A DNA stretch of 64,000 nucleotides from an uncultured Ilyobacter sp. (GTDB taxonomy: Bacteria > Fusobacteriota > Fusobacteriia > Fusobacteriales > Fusobacteriaceae). Position 1 is the stretch's first letter. Each line of letters begins with the position of its first letter. Below are positions 41,939-51,864 of the stretch, piece by piece. The position numbers and the translations under genes were made by a program. The DNA is taken from NCBI RefSeq assembly GCF_963668515.1, contig NZ_OY764864.1:1240001-1304000 (forward strand), in the 5' to 3' direction. Under the pieces are notes generated by a model. That model saw only the letters and a list, made by a program, of their open reading frames with translations, was not told where the DNA came from and did no database searches.

Positions 41939-44900
41939 TCACATTGAATTAGTACATGAAATTTCTGGATCTGTTGATAACTTTTCATACTCGTAATCTT
42001 TGTAGCTGACTCTGAAAAATATCGTATATAAAACTGGAATTACTCCTAAAGTTAGTACCGTTGCAAAAATCAGACCAAAAATCAGTGACACTGCCATAGG
42101 TTTCCACATATTCCCCCCAAAAAGCCATAAAGGAATTAATCCGCATAAGGTTGTCAGGGTAGTCAGTATTATAGGTCTGAATCTACTTTGCGCTGACATA
42201 ACCACGGCATGGGCAGGTTCTAGGCAATTTTCATTTATCTCTATATCTATCTGATCTAGTAAAACTATGGCGTTATTTACAACGACCCCAGAGAGAGAAA
42301 CCAGTCCTATTATTGCAAAGAATCCAAAATTTTGATTACCAACTATAAGACCTACAGCCACTCCTAAGATTCCAAGTGGAATAGTCAAGAGAATAATAAT
42401 AGGTTTTCTGATGGAGTTAAACTGTGCCACAAGAAGCAGAAGTATAAATAAGCCTGCATAAGGAAGCTTCTGACCTAGGGCATCACTCTGTTTATTTGAC
42501 ATTTCTGATGATCCGCCTATTTCATATTTGTAATTAAGTCCTTCTGCCTTTGCAGGAATTCCCGCTACACTTTTGATCTTAACTTCTTCTCCATTTTCAG
42601 CTTCCCATTCTCTTACTTTTTCAGCTATCCAAGGAGACATTATTCTGTCAATTTCATTTGAAGTATGCCCACCAATAACATCGGCTTGCACCGCTATTGT
42701 GTTGGTTCTGTCCCTTTTATGGATATATCCTCGCTCAAATTCCATTTTTATATCTGCCACCTGACTTAAGGGAACAAATTTACCGGTGGAAGAGGAGTAT
42801 ATTTTCATAGTGTCTAATTTTGAAAACACTGTGTTGTGTGCTTCATTTGTCCTCAGTACAATAGGAATGGATTTATCAGTTAAGGGAGAATCAGGTTCTC
42901 TATAAGTTCCTATAACCATTCCTTCCAAATTTACCGCCATAGAGTTAGCAACATCTTCTGAGGTCAACCCTACTTTTCTCAGTCTCTCCTGATCTATATC
43001 AATAGTCAGTTTCTTAACCTCATTTTTCCAGCTATTGATAACATTTTTAGCTATAGGAATAGAACTTAGCTTAGACTGAACTATACCCACCTTATCAAAA
43101 AGATCTCTTAAATTGTCACCTGATATCCTGTACTCCACATCTCTGTCTGCCGAAGGACCCGTTTTCATTTTCTTTGTAGATATATCAAGGTCGGGATAAA
43201 GGTCTTTCATATAATTATCTATCTTCTCGGCCATTTGAGCAATAATCATATGATCGGTACTGTTATATATTACATAGGCATATTCCTCTGAAGGTGCCTC
43301 TGGAGAATAGGCCAGAACGAATCTAGGAGCTCCGCCTCCTATAAAGGTTCCCCAGCTTAACACACCGTCTTCTTCATATTCCCGTATAGTAAACCCGCTT
43401 ATAATATCTTTAAAAAATCCTGCTTTTAATTCTTTGTCAGGTACTTTGAAATTCTCTTTGATATAGTCATCTAGATCCTTTGCCACTCTTTCTGTAGCCT
43501 CAACAGAAGATCCTTTAGGAAGCCTCATAGTCGTAAGCATTATCTTCTGATCAGATTCAGGCATAAATTCATTTCCTGTAAATCTAAATAAAAATATCCC
43601 CGTGCAAAAAATTCCAAAAGCAAAAATTACAGTAATTATTTTATGCTTAAGTCCAAAAATTAATATTTTCCTATAATTCCTATATGTAAGGCTTTTATAT
43701 TCATGCTCTTTGTGATCCACTTTTAAGAAAATATAACAAAGAAGGGGAACTAAGGTCATTGCAACAAGCCAGGATGACAGAAGCGTAAAAACTACAACCT
43801 TTGCCATAGGCCCCACATATTCTCCCATAGATTCTTCTATGAGGAAGATTGGTGTAAAAGCTGCCACTGTTGTTAGTGAAGACATGAGAAGGGGGATCTT
43901 CAGTTGATTTGCAGAGCCAAGACATGCTTCAAGCCTTGATTTCCCCTTTTCCATTGCAACCATTATACTCTCACTCATTACAATGGCATTATCAACAAGC
44001 ATTCCCAAGGCTATTATCAGTCCTGCAAGGGACATCTGATCAAGGTTTACTCCATAGTGAGGCATTAAAATAAAAGCCATAGCTATAGAGGTTGGAATAA
44101 GTGATGCCACTATCAGCCCTGTTCTAAACCCTAAAGAAATAAGCATTACAATAAGTACTGTCGCCACCGCTTGTGTTAAGTTACTTACAAAGGAGTTTAT
44201 CTTATCTTCTACCCTCTGGGGAGAATAAGCCACGAAATCAAAGTCAACACCTATAGGATACTTTTTTTCAAGACTGGTGACATAATCCCTTAAGTGTTCT
44301 CCTAATTTTGTATCGTCCATGCCATCTTTTAGTGATACTGCTATTCCTATGGACTCTTTACCATTAAATCTAGTGAGATAGATAGCGGGATTTACATAAC
44401 CTCTTTTTATATCGGCTATATCCTTCAGATAGACAATTCCCATACTCCTGGGAGTGTTTATTATAGTATCTCCAATCTCCTCTATACTCATAAAATCTCC
44501 ACTGGTATCTAGAGTCATCTTGTCATTCCCGATAACTATATTTCCAGACGAAGATACCTGGTTCCTTCCACTTACGGCATTTCTGATGTCAGCAGTTGTT
44601 ATACCAAGCTGTGTTAATTTTGCAGGATCGAAATTCAGATAAATTTTTTCCTGCTGATCTCCATAAACGTGCACCTTTCCTGCTTCAGGTACTTTTTTCA
44701 AGATATACTCTCTCAATTCCTCTGCTATCACAGCCAGTTCATGATAGGTATATCCGTCTCCTGTGACCATAATAACAGATCCAAATACATCACCAAATTC
44801 ATCATTTACAATGGGAACGCTGGCTCCAGTTGGAAGGTAAGGCTCCACGTCGTACTTTACTTTTTTTCTGAGATTATCCCATATAGGCTGTAACCTTCTG

Positions 44901-45196
44901 TATTCAGGCCTTATATTTACATAGGTCGTAGATAATCCAGGAGAATTTTTGGTCTCTACATAGTCAAGCTCCTCTATATCCTGGACAACCTCTTCCACCT
45001 TATCCCCTATAAGCTCAGCCATCTGCTGGGCAGTAGCCCCTGGCCACCTGGTAGTTATAGTCGCTGTTTTTATTGTAAAGGGAGGATCCTCTCCCTTTTG
45101 CATACTCTTAAAAGTATTTAAACCTGCAAAAATAACAAGAATATACAAAATTATTATTGTGGCCCTGTTTTTTATGGAAAAATTAGTAATATCCAT
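41939..45196 (-). CDS. RND efflux pump inner-membrane transporter
   Basis: AcrB-type proton-driven pump of 1085 residues with two groups of membrane helices (about 10-30 and 335-540; 545-565 and 905-1055) and two large periplasmic loops. The proton-relay Asp region is GMLVDNAIVMSE in helix 4, and the second half has VVNNAIVLLDQ. It works with the lipoprotein adaptor, whose stop codon immediately precedes the start, and with the TolC-like protein upstream. Substrates (drugs, metals or lipids) cannot be told. Confidence 0.93.
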   Translation of the reverse strand: MDITNFSIKNRATIIILYILVIFAGLNTFKSMQKGEDPPFTIKTATITTRWPGATAQQMAELIGDKVEEVVQDIEELDYVETKNSPGLSTTYVNIRPEYRRLQPIWDNLRKKVKYDVEPYLPTGASVPIVNDEFGDVFGSVIMVTGDGYTYHELAVIAEELREYILKKVPEAGKVHVYGDQQEKIYLNFDPAKLTQLGITTADIRNAVSGRNQVSSSGNIVIGNDKMTLDTSGDFMSIEEIGDTIINTPRSMGIVYLKDIADIKRGYVNPAIYLTRFNGKESIGIAVSLKDGMDDTKLGEHLRDYVTSLEKKYPIGVDFDFVAYSPQRVEDKINSFVSNLTQAVATVLIVMLISLGFRTGLIVASLIPTSIAMAFILMPHYGVNLDQMSLAGLIIALGMLVDNAIVMSESIMVAMEKGKSRLEACLGSANQLKIPLLMSSLTTVAAFTPIFLIEESMGEYVGPMAKVVVFTLLSSWLVAMTLVPLLCYIFLKVDHKEHEYKSLTYRNYRKILIFGLKHKIITVIFAFGIFCTGIFLFRFTGNEFMPESDQKIMLTTMRLPKGSSVEATERVAKDLDDYIKENFKVPDKELKAGFFKDIISGFTIREYEEDGVLSWGTFIGGGAPRFVLAYSPEAPSEEYAYVIYNSTDHMIIAQMAEKIDNYMKDLYPDLDISTKKMKTGPSADRDVEYRISGDNLRDLFDKVGIVQSKLSSIPIAKNVINSWKNEVKKLTIDIDQERLRKVGLTSEDVANSMAVNLEGMVIGTYREPDSPLTDKSIPIVLRTNEAHNTVFSKLDTMKIYSSSTGKFVPLSQVADIKMEFERGYIHKRDRTNTIAVQADVIGGHTSNEIDRIMSPWIAEKVREWEAENGEEVKIKSVAGIPAKAEGLNYKYEIGGSSEMSNKQSDALGQKLPYAGLFILLLLVAQFNSIRKPIIILLTIPLGILGVAVGLIVGNQNFGFFAIIGLVSLSGVVVNNAIVLLDQIDIEINENCLEPAHAVVMSAQSRFRPIILTTLTTLCGLIPLWLFGGNMWKPMAVSLIFGLIFATVLTLGVIPVLYTIFFRVSYKDYEYEKLSTDPEISCTNSM

Positions 45197-46381
45197 CTAA
45201 TTTTCCTCCTTTAAAGATACGGAGACCTCTTGCCCTTCTGTTATCTGAGTCACCCCAGAAGTTATGATATAGTCTCCTGATTTTATTCCACTTAATACCT
45301 CTACGCCCTCAGAAGTTATCTCTCCTATCGTCACCACGGACTTTGCTACACTCCCCACTCCGTCTTTTATTTTTTCCACTGAGTATACATATTTTTCTCC
45401 GGCAGGATTCTGATCCAAGGCACTTATAGGAATTATCATTCTGTCGTCACTCTCTTGATTCAGATCAAAACTTATTTTAGAAGACATCCCAGGTTTTATC
45501 TGTTCGTCTTTTTCAAGTAGCTCTATTTTTACAGGAAAGGTGTTTCCATAACCTTCTGAGGATGTACCTATCTCTTTTATTTCTCCGCCATACATTTTTC
45601 CAGGCAGGGCATTTATCTTCACAGTGACTTTTTGCCCATTTTTTATGAGACTTATCATAGTTTCAGGTATAAAGGTTTCAGTCTGCACTTTTTCTCCCAG
45701 ACTGATTTTATAAACCGGTGTTCCCGAAGAAACCGTTTCATTTTCCTCTTTTTCCTCAAAGGTTATAAATCCGTCTTCAGGTGCTAGAAGCTTTGTGTAT
45801 GATAACTTCAGCTTACTTTGGGCCAGCTGTATCTCACTTGCCTTTAGATTTGACTGGGCAGATTTTTTATAGGCTTCGAACTGAACCAGCTGAGACTCTG
45901 TAACATCCCTGTCTGCTTTAGATGAATCATACTGACTTTTAGATACGTTATCGTCATAATATAATTTTTCAATACGAGCATATTCATTCTTAGAGTTTAT
46001 TAAAGAAGCCTTTGCACTCTTCATTTGAGCATCAGCCTCTGCTAATTTTGCCCTGCTGCTCTCATACTGGGCTGCGGCATTTTCTACCTCTAATTTATAG
46101 TCCTCATTATCTAACACTGCCAAAACCTGATCTTTTTTTACATAATCTCCTAATTTGGCATATTTTTTTATTATTGTTCCAGAAACCCTGAAACTCAGGT
46201 TTGACTCAGTTTCGGATATAATATTCCCTGCAAAGACTCTTTGAAATTCATAAGTTTTATCTTCCGCCACTATATATCTCACTGATCTTGGTTTTTCCTT
46301 TACTTGAACCCCTTGCTCTTTTTCCTTTCCACAAGCTGCCAAGACTAAAATTATAAATATAGAAATCAAAATTTTCTTCAT
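45197..46381 (-). CDS. RND efflux periplasmic adaptor lipoprotein
   Basis: Membrane-fusion protein of 394 residues with a lipoprotein signal (lipobox LAAC, about residue 17). It has a lipoyl-like barrel sandwich (VSGTIIKKYAKLGDYVKKDQ and LLAPEDGFITFEEKEENETV) around a coiled-coil hairpin (about 95-185), followed by beta-barrel and membrane-proximal domains. It bridges the RND pump and the TolC channel. It lies 12 bases after the TolC-fusion gene and directly abuts the RND gene. Confidence 0.93.
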   Translation of the reverse strand: MKKILISIFIILVLAACGKEKEQGVQVKEKPRSVRYIVAEDKTYEFQRVFAGNIISETESNLSFRVSGTIIKKYAKLGDYVKKDQVLAVLDNEDYKLEVENAAAQYESSRAKLAEADAQMKSAKASLINSKNEYARIEKLYYDDNVSKSQYDSSKADRDVTESQLVQFEAYKKSAQSNLKASEIQLAQSKLKLSYTKLLAPEDGFITFEEKEENETVSSGTPVYKISLGEKVQTETFIPETMISLIKNGQKVTVKINALPGKMYGGEIKEIGTSSEGYGNTFPVKIELLEKDEQIKPGMSSKISFDLNQESDDRMIIPISALDQNPAGEKYVYSVEKIKDGVGSVAKSVVTIGEITSEGVEVLSGIKSGDYIITSGVTQITEGQEVSVSLKEEN

Positions 46382-46393
46382 TAATACTGCCCC

Positions 46394-48670
46394 CTACTTT
46401 GTTGTAATTAGATTTTTGATATTTTCCCTCTCCACTTCTTTTTCGTCGCTGCTGTTCTCAAAATAATATTTTCCACACAATTTTTCTAGCTTAGCCTGTG
46501 AGATGAAAAAATCAAATTTTACAGAAGTTTTTTTCTGTTCTGCCCCTATAAGGCTGTTTCTAGCATCTAACATATCCGTTATTGTTATTTTACCTTCTAC
46601 ATATAGCTCTGTCTGAAGTTTGAGGTTCTTTCTCGAGGCCTCTGCTGATTTTTCTGCCGACTTTATTTTTCTGTAACTTGCAGAAACTTTTGCATACTGG
46701 CTGGATATATCTTTTGAAATCTCAGAAACCGCAGTTTTTCTGTCAAGTTTTAACTTCTCCAATTCTGCCTCTAGCTGTTTTTTATTATAAGACAGCTCCC
46801 CGCCTTTATAGATAGGGATAGAAAATCCTACTCCTGCATTCCAGTACTCATCAGAATCACTGTTGTCAGACCCTGTTCCCCAAGGATCTACAATGTCTCT
46901 ATCGTAGTTTCCACTAGCTGTTATTGTAGGAACATATCTTTTTCTTTTTGCAGCCTTCAGTTCCCTCTCTTTTGCAGCAATTTTAGCATCTATACTTTTT
47001 ATTTCAGGAGAATTTTCCAGTCCCTGTTCAATAAAATAGTTTTTGACCCTGTCAAATTTCCAAGGCTTATTTAACTCATTTTCAAAATCTCTGAATAAAT
47101 AAAGACCGATGATATCGACAATTCCATCTTCACTAAGAGAAAAATATGTATCCATAGAACTGTCTAAAAGTCTGTTAAGATCTGAGTTTCCAGATAATAT
47201 GTCACTTCTTATATCTTCAATGTTGGTTATAGAATCTGCAAGTTCACTTTCAAAACGGTATACATCTTCAGGTCCGCCGCTTCCAATACTGTACTTTGTT
47301 TTTGCAAGATTCAAGTATCTTTTTACAAGGCTTATATTGTATTTTTCTATTTCAAGTCTGGATTTAGATTTTAATACGCCAAGATAAGCTTCAATTAAAC
47401 TTTGAACCTGACTAATCTCTTTGTCTCTCAGTTCCTCTTTTACAGCATCATAGAGTTTCTTTTGAATTGTTATGTTTGAAAAGGTACTTTCGTCATAAAT
47501 TACCTGACTAATTTTAGCTCCAACCTGCAATGAATTTTCTGCGCCTGTAGAATAAAGTCTAGCCCTTGTATTATCCTGCTTATCGTAATCCAAGTTTGCT
47601 GTCAGATTGGGTTTTACAGCAGCTTTAGCTATTTTTACATCGTATCTACTTGAGGTCACATCCTGCTTCTTTGATTTCACGTCTGTATTGTTTTCAAAAA
47701 GTTTATCTAAAGCATCTTTTAAGCTGAGTTTTACTGTTCCTATTTCTGTCTCGTTTACCATCCTGATTTTTTCAGATAAAAAGTCGCCTGGATATAAGTC
47801 TAAAATCTGAGCCACCTTATAGTCTATAAAAATATTTAAATTTTCTGAGTCTAACTTTGTAGTCAGTTCTGAAAATTCTCTTTTTTCATAGTATTTTAAG
47901 AGGTTTAATGCAGCTGCACGTATGCTTCTTTCTTGTGCCTCTTTTGTAGAATACCCCATAAAAAAATCTGTATTATTTTCTGTGTCAAAGAAAAGTGAAA
48001 AACTAGGAATCTTATTTTCAGATGCCCTCATCACTACTTCCTTTAGAGCTATATCTTCATTTGAAATAATTATCAGACCGTCATTTTCTAATATGTCAGC
48101 GGTATATTTTTCTTTTGGATTTTCTAAAGAGATAATATTTAGATTTTCCCCCTTAAAAATCTTATCAGATATTATTTTTTCTTTATATTCCCTCGCTATT
48201 TTTTCAAATCCTGAAGAATAAACGATTCCTATTTTCTTTATTTCTTTGATCTCTGTCAGTATTTCCAAAACCTCTGTCAAGTTGTAATCAGTTGAAATTG
48301 TATTTAGATTTTTTACATTTTCAATCTTACCGAAGAAAAATGGTGCTATTACAAGCTTATCAAAAGACCCCTTCATATTTTCAGGTGAATTTATATCAAG
48401 AGAGATAATAGCATCTATCTCACTGTTCTCCTGAAGCTTATCTACAACATCTTTAATATCACCTTGAGAAACAATTATCTCTTTTTTTATTACTGGATCA
48501 AACTGAGTATTTTCAAAATTTTTACCCAGCTCCTTTTCTAAGGTAATCTTCAAATACTCATTGACTTCCTTAGACTTATTACCATATATAACCCCTATAC
48601 CTATCTCTTTTCCAAAGGACATGATAAATATCCCAAATGACAAAAAAAATACAAGAACCCGCCTTTTCAT
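46394..48670 (-). CDS. TolC-family outer-membrane channel with N-terminal binding-protein-like domain
   Basis: Fusion of 758 residues with a signal peptide (cut near FGKE). Residues about 20-305 resemble the ABC substrate-binding family of YckB/TrpX type: GIGVIYGNKSKEVNEYLK at the start, EVVMRASENKIPSFSLF, then FIDYKVAQILDLYPGDFL near 275-295, close to the family's C-terminal helix pattern. Residues about 315-740 are TolC-like, two repeats of long coiled helices with LKDALDKLFENN and VPTITASGNYDRD. Both parts are intact and in one frame. It is first in the RND operon, so the N-terminal part may sense or deliver substrate in the periplasm. Confidence 0.82.
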   Translation of the reverse strand: MKRRVLVFFLSFGIFIMSFGKEIGIGVIYGNKSKEVNEYLKITLEKELGKNFENTQFDPVIKKEIIVSQGDIKDVVDKLQENSEIDAIISLDINSPENMKGSFDKLVIAPFFFGKIENVKNLNTISTDYNLTEVLEILTEIKEIKKIGIVYSSGFEKIAREYKEKIISDKIFKGENLNIISLENPKEKYTADILENDGLIIISNEDIALKEVVMRASENKIPSFSLFFDTENNTDFFMGYSTKEAQERSIRAAALNLLKYYEKREFSELTTKLDSENLNIFIDYKVAQILDLYPGDFLSEKIRMVNETEIGTVKLSLKDALDKLFENNTDVKSKKQDVTSSRYDVKIAKAAVKPNLTANLDYDKQDNTRARLYSTGAENSLQVGAKISQVIYDESTFSNITIQKKLYDAVKEELRDKEISQVQSLIEAYLGVLKSKSRLEIEKYNISLVKRYLNLAKTKYSIGSGGPEDVYRFESELADSITNIEDIRSDILSGNSDLNRLLDSSMDTYFSLSEDGIVDIIGLYLFRDFENELNKPWKFDRVKNYFIEQGLENSPEIKSIDAKIAAKERELKAAKRKRYVPTITASGNYDRDIVDPWGTGSDNSDSDEYWNAGVGFSIPIYKGGELSYNKKQLEAELEKLKLDRKTAVSEISKDISSQYAKVSASYRKIKSAEKSAEASRKNLKLQTELYVEGKITITDMLDARNSLIGAEQKKTSVKFDFFISQAKLEKLCGKYYFENSSDEKEVERENIKNLITTK

Positions 48671-48707
48671 AATAACCTCCCATTCAGTATTAATATATTC
48701 AAGTTAA

Positions 48708-48734
48708 AAACAGTTAAAGTTTAGCAACTGTTTT
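48708..48734. promoter_or_regulatory. Inverted repeat in the RND operon leader (candidate operator)
   Basis: AAAACAGTT and AACTGTTTT are 9-bp arms 10 bases apart, between the promoter and the TolC-fusion start. Its size and place fit a repressor operator, but no adjacent regulator gene is present. Confidence 0.5.
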
Positions 48735-48770
48735 CATTTAAAAATCAAACTAATTTAAAATAACAGACTC

Positions 48771-48801
48771 ATTATAAACTATACAACAATTTCACAGTCA
48801 A
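48771..48801 (-). promoter_or_regulatory. Predicted promoter of the RND operon
   Basis: On the minus strand, TTGACT (48801-48796) and TATAAT (48776-48771) with a rather long 19-base spacer. Long spacers are often found where a regulator distorts the DNA. Confidence 0.55.
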
Positions 48802-48844
48802 GGAGTTATAAAAATTAAACAATTTCTATAATTCCTATCATATT

Positions 48845-48878
48845 AAAAGGCTCAAACTCTTTATAAGAATTTAAGCCT
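48845..48878 (-). terminator. Terminator of the hydrolase-mlaA unit
   Basis: On the minus strand, AGGCTTAAATTCTT and AAGAGTTTGAGCCT pair imperfectly, followed by TTTTAAT. It separates mlaA from the RND operon downstream. Confidence 0.7.
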
Positions 48879-48908
48879 AAAATTTCTTGGATTAAGTGAA
48901 ATTTCTTG

Positions 48909-49646
48909 TCAATTTTGACCCTGTATTTCACGGATTTTAATATAGAGAAATCTCAAATATTCATATTCAAAGGGAGTTCCCGTACTATAGTATCTGAAAT
49001 CAACATTGCTCCTGCTGTCTACCGAGTTTGTTACTAAAAATTCTGTGTCGTTCCTGCTGGCATCTCCCAACCTCAAGGGGTCTGCATAACTCTGAACTAC
49101 AGTATCCACACCTATACCGCTAGCGTCTCTCAGGGTACTAGGTCCAAGAAGAGGCAGAATCAGGTAAGGTCCCGGCCTTACTCCATAGTAGGTCAAAGTC
49201 TGGCCAAAGTCCTCTTTATAACCCTTTAGTCCCGCCTGTGAAGCCAAATCAAAGAAACCCAAAACTCCAAAAGTACTATTGATTGCAAATCTGTTAAAGG
49301 TCACGAGAGTTTTCTTCCCCTTTAGCTGAAGTGATGAATTGACAAAGGTCCTAATTTCACTGAGGTTACTAAAAAAATTATGCACCCCCTTCTCTACAAA
49401 GTTTGGTGTGACATACCTGTAGGTGTCCACAACAGGAAGAAATATATATTCATCAAATTTTGCATTAAAATAATACATCCTTCTGTTAAAGGGTTCCCAG
49501 GGATCATAGGCTTTAAAGTAGTTTCTACTTTCTTCTTCCATCTTCAGAATTCTTTGACTTTCTCTAGAAATTGGCCTCTTCCTTACTGAACTGCACGATA
49601 CTCCAAATACTATTAAAATGAGAATTATAAAATATTTAATTTTCAT
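48909..49646 (-). CDS. mlaA: MlaA/VacJ-family lipoprotein
   Basis: Outer-membrane lipoprotein of 245 residues that removes phospholipids from the outer leaflet in Gram-negative bacteria. Lipobox GVSC is at about residue 18. Family motifs are YDPWEPFNRRMYYFN, NFFSNLSEIRTFVN, NSTFGVLGFFD, EDFGQTLTYYGV and GPYLILPLLGPSTLRD. It overlaps the upstream hydrolase gene by 11 bases. The inner-membrane partners (MlaFEDB, MlaC) are not in the window. Confidence 0.95.
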   Translation of the reverse strand: MKIKYFIILILIVFGVSCSSVRKRPISRESQRILKMEEESRNYFKAYDPWEPFNRRMYYFNAKFDEYIFLPVVDTYRYVTPNFVEKGVHNFFSNLSEIRTFVNSSLQLKGKKTLVTFNRFAINSTFGVLGFFDLASQAGLKGYKEDFGQTLTYYGVRPGPYLILPLLGPSTLRDASGIGVDTVVQSYADPLRLGDASRNDTEFLVTNSVDSRSNVDFRYYSTGTPFEYEYLRFLYIKIREIQGQN

Positions 49647-50919
49647 CGGTCAGCACCCCTTTTTGAAAGTATCTGACCATGTTTTCCACATTGGTCGTAT
49701 AGTACATATTTCCACAGTGTCCACCTCTAGGATATATTATACTTTTCCCTTTAAAAGTTTCTTTTAAAAATTTCAGGTTATCAGGAGTCAGTATAAGCTC
49801 ATCTTCATTAGTCACCATGGCGATTTTTTCACTTTTTATTAGATAATCCTTTATCTCGTGGATATCGGTTTTTGCGATGAGTTCTTCTAGAGTGAGGTCC
49901 CCATATATCTCCGCGTAAAAAGGATAGGCTATATTTCTCAAATATTCATTAAAACTTGCAAAATTAATTTTTTCCAGATAAGGTTCTAAAGATTCAAATT
50001 TACCTATCTCCCTACCTTTGGGAACGTAGACGCCTCTTTTGTTAAGAACATCTCCTAAATAATTGACATCAATTGCCGTTACTCTGAAGGCTATCCCTAT
50101 AAGTGCAGCAAGTTCTTTTTGAGAAAGATAAGTATCTTTGAATGAATCATAAATTGTGTCTTCATTTATCTCTACATTATCCCCCTTTATATGCTTCCCT
50201 AGCTCTCTATAGATCTTTTCAAGAAACTGGCCTACATTTTTTCTGCCTCCAGGTATGTTGGTGTCTAACATATCGTCTAATATCTTTGCTGATTCAAAAA
50301 GGTTTACTGCTGGATTGACCATGAGCACCCTTTTAAAATTAAAATATTTCTCTTCATCATCAAGCATGGTCACATAGGCAGCCTGTGTACCCCCAAGACT
50401 ATATCCCATGAGATAGAACTCATCTATATCAATCTTATCTTTTACCTCTCCATAAATATTTTTCATCCCCCTGTATATGTCATGACTGTCGTTAAATAAA
50501 ATTCCAGGCATTTTAATATTTGATGCTGTAATCAAAAAATTAGGATTTACAGGAGAGGAGATAGATATAACATGAAATCCGGCATCATAAAATATCCTCT
50601 CAAAACTCTTCATCTTCCATGATGAGTAAGATGTCCCTGTCCCTGCTATGAGAAATATCAAAGGGGCCTTGTGGTCCTGCTTTACAAGGGAAAATTGAAA
50701 CCCCTTCTGATACCATAAATGCTTTGGTGGTTTCTGACCAGGATTTATATGAATCATATATTCCCGCCTGGGAACTTCTTCGCTTACCCCACTTGTCATC
50801 ATGTTAGAGCTTCCTATTACTGTTGCTATATACGGGTCCTTAAAGGGATAGTTATACCCATTTTGGGAATAGGAGGTCATACTTATGATTAATATAAAGA
50901 TAAATACTATTTTTTTCAT
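49636..50919 (-). CDS. Secreted alpha/beta hydrolase, mlaA-linked
   Basis: Exported protein of 427 residues with a signal peptide (cut near SYSQNG). The alpha/beta-hydrolase nucleophile elbow is GYSLGG (about residue 172), with a likely Asp in TNEDELIL (about 375) and His in RGGHCGNMY (about 402). The family is often annotated only as hydrolase or as a mislabelled kinase. Its 11-base overlap with mlaA suggests a lipid-related role, e.g. lipid ester hydrolysis at the outer membrane. This is an inference. Confidence 0.8.
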   Translation of the reverse strand: MKKIVFIFILIISMTSYSQNGYNYPFKDPYIATVIGSSNMMTSGVSEEVPRREYMIHINPGQKPPKHLWYQKGFQFSLVKQDHKAPLIFLIAGTGTSYSSWKMKSFERIFYDAGFHVISISSPVNPNFLITASNIKMPGILFNDSHDIYRGMKNIYGEVKDKIDIDEFYLMGYSLGGTQAAYVTMLDDEEKYFNFKRVLMVNPAVNLFESAKILDDMLDTNIPGGRKNVGQFLEKIYRELGKHIKGDNVEINEDTIYDSFKDTYLSQKELAALIGIAFRVTAIDVNYLGDVLNKRGVYVPKGREIGKFESLEPYLEKINFASFNEYLRNIAYPFYAEIYGDLTLEELIAKTDIHEIKDYLIKSEKIAMVTNEDELILTPDNLKFLKETFKGKSIIYPRGGHCGNMYYTTNVENMVRYFQKGVLTDEN

Positions 50920-51020
50920 TTAACGCCTCCTTTATCTATTCAGCTAATCTTACAACACTTAAAAATACAACTCAAATTAAAATATGTTAATCTAAAATCC
51001 ATTTTATTCACTATAAAAAA

Positions 51021-51562
51021 GATAATTCCACCTAGGATGCTTTTTATTTCAAATTAAAGTATTGAATTTATAAGGATTCGTTACTTTTCTCTTGAAAGAA
51101 AAGTAACCAAAAGTTCAAGAATTTTCAAATGTCTAGTAAGTATATATTTCTTTTGACGCCTTTGTGAGCTACAGTCCTCGGTTCCCTGCGGAACTTATTC
51201 TGTATGACGGCTGAGTGCGGCTCTTTCCTGTATAAGCCCTGCGACTTGAAAATTCAAAAAATCTTCTCTGTGAAACTTTATTTTTTTCTCAGTGTCCTCT
51301 GTGACCAAAAGATTTTGTTATTATTCGTGTTAATTTCCCTATCTTTTATTGGTGTTCATTCGTGATAAAATCTTTTGACTTTAATATCGCTCTCCTCCGT
51401 GATACTCTCTTCTTTTCTCTGTGACCAAAAGCTTTTGTCCTTATTCGTGTTAATTTCCTTATCTTTTATTAGTGTCCATTCGTGACAAAATCTTTTGATT
51501 TTAATATTCAGATAAATTCAGTAATTTACCAGAATTTATCTGAATATCAACTTGAAATAATC
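51021..51562 (+). repeat. Intergenic modular repeat element, copy E (two 120-bp units)
   Basis: The left arm shares TTAAAGTATTGAATTTATAAGGATTCGTTAC and the following hairpin with copies C and F (first quoted part TTAAAGTATTGAATTTATAA). The outermost ends are different but still partly inverted (GATAATTCCA against TGAAATAATC). The central module is unrelated in sequence to C or F, yet is closed by a perfect GAATTTTCAA/TTGAAAATTC repeat. Two 120-bp units follow. It lies between the divergent hydrolase and adhE genes. Confidence 0.83.
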
Positions 51563-51838
51563 TCTATTTAATATTTAAATTAGCTCTTTTAAAAGTTTTT
51601 CCTTTTATATTGGTTAAATACAGTTTTTAAGTGGACTAATAATATTAAATTTTTCAACATTTACAGACAATTAGCGTATTTTTTTCACATGGATTGTCCG
51701 AATTTTGACTTGAATTTTCAGATTGATTTTTGACCTTTTAAAGATTATAAAATGTTCAAAATTTAACTTAAAATTAATTAAAAGGTCCTTAAGCCCTGTT
51801 TTTATTAGTTTTTGAATCAAGGTTTTTTCAAAAAAAAT

Positions 51839-51862
51839 AAAAGATTAAAATTTAATCTTTTT
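51839..51862 (+). promoter_or_regulatory. Palindrome next to the adhE promoter (candidate operator)
   Basis: AAAAGATTAAA and TTTAATCTTTT are perfect 11-bp arms around one base, ending three bases before the -35 box of adhE. It may be a repressor or activator site. It could also act as a weak terminator, since T5 follows. Confidence 0.5.
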
Positions 51863-51864
51863 AC

